Shown piece by piece: positions 61,561-64,000 of a stretch of DNA of 64,000 nucleotides; position 1 is the first letter of the stretch, and every line of letters starts with the position of its first letter. Made by a program: the position numbers and the translations under genes. The stretch is from DZBG01 sp049241565 (lineage in GTDB: Bacteria > Bdellovibrionota > Bacteriovoracia > Bacteriovoracales > Bacteriovoracaceae): contig JBMLQL010000016.1 of NCBI GenBank assembly GCA_049241565.1, positions 124,001 through 188,000 of the forward strand, read 5' to 3'. Below the pieces are notes generated by a model. The model was not told the DNA's origin, did no database searches, and was given only the letters and a program-made list of their open reading frames with translations.

Positions 61561-63051
61561 CTACTCCTGAGCAGCAACAGCAATATGAGTATGAGTTGAT
61601 TCTGACTTATCTCCAATACGAGCGATCTTCCAACCAAGGGCCGCGATCACCACAGACACGATTGGATTCACTAAATTGAAAAAGCAGAATGGAATAAAGG
61701 CCATATGACTTACACCTAGAACTGTCGCAAAATAAGCCCCACATGTATTCCAAGGAACAAGAACTGACGTTATTGTTCCAGCGTCTTCTAAACTTCTAGA
61801 AAGGTTTTGAGGAGCAAGTCCCATATCTTCATAACTTTGCTTGAACATTTTCCCAGGAATCACAATAGAGAGATACTGATCAGCAGCAGTAAGATTGATC
61901 ATAAAACAACTCGCTAAAGTCGCCGCAATAAGTGAAGTTGTTCCACGAACAAACTTCATAATAGCGCCGGCCAGAGCTCCTAGGAGTCCAGTACACTCCA
62001 TAACTCCACCAAAAACCATGGCCATGATAATGAGCCAAACAGTATTAAGCATCCCGCTCATCCCACCGCGAGAAAGAAGTTTATCGATAACAAGATTTCC
62101 TGTTTCAATTTTAAATCCGCCAAAGGCCACGGCAATTATCTGCTGATAAACACCTTTAAAAGAAACTTCTCCTCCCAGAACTCTAGAGAGAAGCTCTTGC
62201 TGGAAGATCACTGTAAAGATGGCTCCTCCTATGGCCCCCACAAGAAGAGCTGGGATGGCCGGAATCTTTTTGGCCACCATGGCGAAAACCAGAACAGGAA
62301 GAGCGAATAATAAAGGATTAAGATTAAAATTAGTTTCAAGGACAGTCAGAATTCCTTGAATAGTTTCGAGATTGGCCTCTAGAGGAGTAAAAAAGAAACC
62401 CAAAATGACAAAACCTAAGATAGCAATGATCATTGAGGGAATAGTTGTATAAAGCATGTAACGGACATGAGTGAAAAGATCTGTACCCGCCATGGCAGGA
62501 GCAAGATTAGTCGTATCTGAGAGTGGAGAGAGCTTATCACCAAAATAAGCTCCGGAGATAACAGCTCCGGCCACCATCCCTTCTGGGATTCCAATTGTTT
62601 TGCCAATACCAATTAAGGCAATTCCCACTGTTCCCCCTGTTGACCAGCTCGACCCCGTGGCCACAGAAACAATCGAACAGACAATACATGTGATAGGAAG
62701 AAACCAAGCGGGGCTTATGAGTTTGACGCCATAATAAATCATGGCCGGAACCACACCAGAGAAAATCCAAAGACCAATAAGCATTCCCACCACAAGAAGG
62801 ATGAGATTGGCCTGCATTGATAATCCGATAGAGTGAATAATTTTTTCTTCGATGAATTTATAGTCCATCTTTAAAACAAACAACCCAATGATACTGGCAG
62901 TACAGGCAGCAAAGAGCAGGGCCAACTGGTTAGGTCCGTAAGTGGCATTATCACTAAAAATTTGAATATTAAGGGTAAGAATCCCAATAAGAACAAATAC
63001 TGGAATCAAGGCCATGAAAAGTGATGGCTTAACGGTGGTCTTTTGAGTCAT
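61561..63051 (-). CDS. nhaC: Na+/H+ antiporter, NhaC family
   Basis: 496 residues with about 12 hydrophobic segments. Conserved pieces: VATGSSWSTGGTVGIALIGI, GAVISGAYFGDKLSPLSDTT, TAADQYLSIVIPGKMF and VLVPWNTCGAYFATVLGV. It exchanges Na+ for H+ and may also carry organic anions. AGGAG precedes the ATG. First of the minus-strand group nhaC-ppk-sixA. Confidence 0.93.
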   Translation of the reverse strand: MTQKTTVKPSLFMALIPVFVLIGILTLNIQIFSDNATYGPNQLALLFAACTASIIGLFVLKMDYKFIEEKIIHSIGLSMQANLILLVVGMLIGLWIFSGVVPAMIYYGVKLISPAWFLPITCIVCSIVSVATGSSWSTGGTVGIALIGIGKTIGIPEGMVAGAVISGAYFGDKLSPLSDTTNLAPAMAGTDLFTHVRYMLYTTIPSMIIAILGFVILGFFFTPLEANLETIQGILTVLETNFNLNPLLFALPVLVFAMVAKKIPAIPALLVGAIGGAIFTVIFQQELLSRVLGGEVSFKGVYQQIIAVAFGGFKIETGNLVIDKLLSRGGMSGMLNTVWLIIMAMVFGGVMECTGLLGALAGAIMKFVRGTTSLIAATLASCFMINLTAADQYLSIVIPGKMFKQSYEDMGLAPQNLSRSLEDAGTITSVLVPWNTCGAYFATVLGVSHMAFIPFCFFNLVNPIVSVVIAALGWKIARIGDKSESTHTHIAVAAQE

Positions 63052-63083
63052 TGCGGCACTCCTGTCTAAGTTTTAAACACTTT

Positions 63084-63095
63084 CGGCCATGGCCG
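63084..63095. repeat. 12-bp perfect palindrome upstream of nhaC
   Basis: CGGCCATGGCCG lies 33 bp before the nhaC start codon in the divergent region 63052-63284. It may be an operator, or simply two of the abundant GGCC tetramers. Apart from this and the rightward promoter I see nothing in the interval. Confidence 0.4.
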
Positions 63096-63230
63096 TGTAA
63101 ATTATTACCATTAAGAAGATTCTACTTTAGAAAAGAAGGGCCATCTTTGACAAGCATAAACCCCTTAAAAAGCTCGGTTTTATCCCTGATTTCCCTCAGA
63201 AAGCTCAAAAGGGACATCTTGGCACCAGAC

Positions 63231-63258
63231 TTGAAGGATAGAACTCGAATCCTATTAT
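63231..63258 (+). promoter_or_regulatory. Promoter of the gene at 63285
   Basis: TTGAAG (63231-63236), 16-bp spacer, TATTAT (63253-63258). Transcription would start near 63265, with a ~20-nt leader containing GGGGGG as ribosome site. Confidence 0.6.
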
Positions 63259-63284
63259 GTTTTTTTCATCACCGGGGGGTTAAG

Positions 63285-64000
63285 ATGAAAAAGTTTAAAT
63301 CGCACAAGATGTATTTTCCACTGGCCGTGGTGCTTTCATTATCACCAATGGTTTTTAAATCTATTAATCAGGAAATCAAGCCTGAGATAATGACTCGCTC
63401 TATCGCTTCTCTTGAAGAAGAAAAGCCTACCGAAGCTGAAGTCATAAAATATGAAAAAGTAGATTTCGATAAAAGATCGTTAGACGTGAGCGAAAAACTC
63501 TCTTCTGTGGAAAAGCAACTCTTAGATGTTGTCCTCAAAAAAGACAAAGTCTTTGAACAATCCTTACACGATGTTATCAATGAACAATTTGTCAAAATTG
63601 ATGAATTAGAAAAAATTCAAGCTGAATCTGAAGAAGACAAAAAAATCGTTTCAGATAAAGTGGCTGAGCTTCGAAAATTGGCCGGAGATCTGTGCGATCG
63701 ACTAGAAAAAGTCGCCGCTTCGACTAAATATGATGAAGAAAAAGTCGCAGACAAACCAAAAGAAGAGCCTAAAAAAGAAGAAGAGTGTGATCTTCAAACT
63801 AAATATACTGAGCTTTCAAAACAAGTTGAAAGTATGACTGCTGATCATAAAAAGTATCTTGATGTTATCGTTGGTATGAACCAAATGATGATCTCAATGT
63901 ATCAACATCAGCAACCTCAATATAGTCCTTATACTTATACATCAGGACCATTTGGAGCGGCTTACTACCCTTACCATAATCAATCAGGTCTAGGGCAAGT
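63285..64000 (+). CDS. Exported coiled-coil protein (partial, runs off the window)
   Basis: At least 238 residues, open from the ATG at 63285 to the window edge. GGGGGG precedes the start. The N-terminus has a signal-like or anchor segment (MYFPLAVVLSLSPMVF). Residues about 40-190 are rich in Glu/Lys and look coiled-coil (VEKQLLDVVLKKDK), with two cysteines. The last visible ~30 residues turn Gln/Tyr/Pro-rich (HQQPQYSPYTYTSGP). No family is recognised. Confidence 0.75.
   Translation, partial: MKKFKSHKMYFPLAVVLSLSPMVFKSINQEIKPEIMTRSIASLEEEKPTEAEVIKYEKVDFDKRSLDVSEKLSSVEKQLLDVVLKKDKVFEQSLHDVINEQFVKIDELEKIQAESEEDKKIVSDKVAELRKLAGDLCDRLEKVAASTKYDEEKVADKPKEEPKKEEECDLQTKYTELSKQVESMTADHKKYLDVIVGMNQMMISMYQHQQPQYSPYTYTSGPFGAAYYPYHNQSGLGQ

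Noticed and set aside
1..64000. CRISPR arrays, insertion sequences, prophage genes, toxin-antitoxin or other defence modules
   Set aside because: No regularly spaced direct repeats, transposases, phage structural genes or recognisable defence domains were found on either strand.

Overview
The window is about 40% G+C by eye and almost entirely coding. It reads like a chromosome segment of a Gram-negative delta-proteobacterium-like organism. The best guess is the predatory Bdellovibrionota, Bacteriovorax/Peredibacter side. This rests on gene content and style: a type II secretion operon with gspN, a lone CpaF-type ATPase, many exported proteins of unknown function, HD-GYP-like signalling and large cell-wall enzymes. 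It is inference; there is no 16S rRNA gene here. No phage, insertion sequence, CRISPR array, integrase or recognisable defence system was seen.

Layout. 1-5577: end of a type II secretion operon (gspI end, gspJ, K, L, M, N). 5586-8672: a farnesyl-type prenyl synthase, convergent with the translation/chromatin block infC-rpmI-rplT and ihfA-merR. infC has no AUG/GUG/UUG start. 8749-14058, minus strand: PlsB-type acyltransferase, a CBS-less IMPDH/GMP reductase and a Na/Pi symporter. 14233-20617: an overlapping operon hemA, hemC-hemD fusion, hemL, sensor kinase, response regulator, hemE; it carries tetrapyrrole synthesis from glutamyl-tRNA to coproporphyrinogen except hemB, with a two-component system inside it. 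20614-30289: CpaF and a run of unknown or exported proteins, a HAD phosphatase, Maf, a FecR-domain protein and a long leader ahead of a 62-residue basic protein. 30383-37538: ileS, rpsU, rarA, a possible phospholipase-A2-like protein and a Cys-rich lipoprotein. 37585-40275: E2 and E3 of a 2-oxoacid dehydrogenase. 40406-46920: DnaQ-WYL protein, KamA-type radical SAM protein, degenerate HD-GYP protein and a 961-residue exported protein with three repeats, an L,D-transpeptidase domain and a lysozyme-like domain. 47004-47079: tRNA-Gly(GCC). 47279-51645: secreted protein, metzincin-type protease, acetyltransferase, MtgA. 51642-57876: cNMP-binding protein, acetyltransferase, CsaA, inorganic pyrophosphatase, a Fur-family gene under an apparent Fur box, MscS, exported MsrB-MsrA and isocitrate dehydrogenase. 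57984-63051: polyphosphate genes (ppx/gppA, sixA, ppk) and NhaC. The last gene, a coiled-coil exported protein, runs off the right edge.

General traits. (1) Seven plus-strand genes have a -10 box ending 7-8 bases before the start codon and no Shine-Dalgarno sequence, so their mRNAs are probably leaderless. (2) The tetramer GGCC is strongly over-represented, mostly as an NNG-GCC codon junction. (3) Convergent neighbours commonly overlap by exactly four bases at their stop codons. No complete new system was found. The best candidates for new biology are the repeat/L,D-transpeptidase/lysozyme-like protein at 44035-46920, the heme operon with its embedded two-component system, the non-canonical infC start and the leaderless-promoter class with the apparently autoregulated fur gene.
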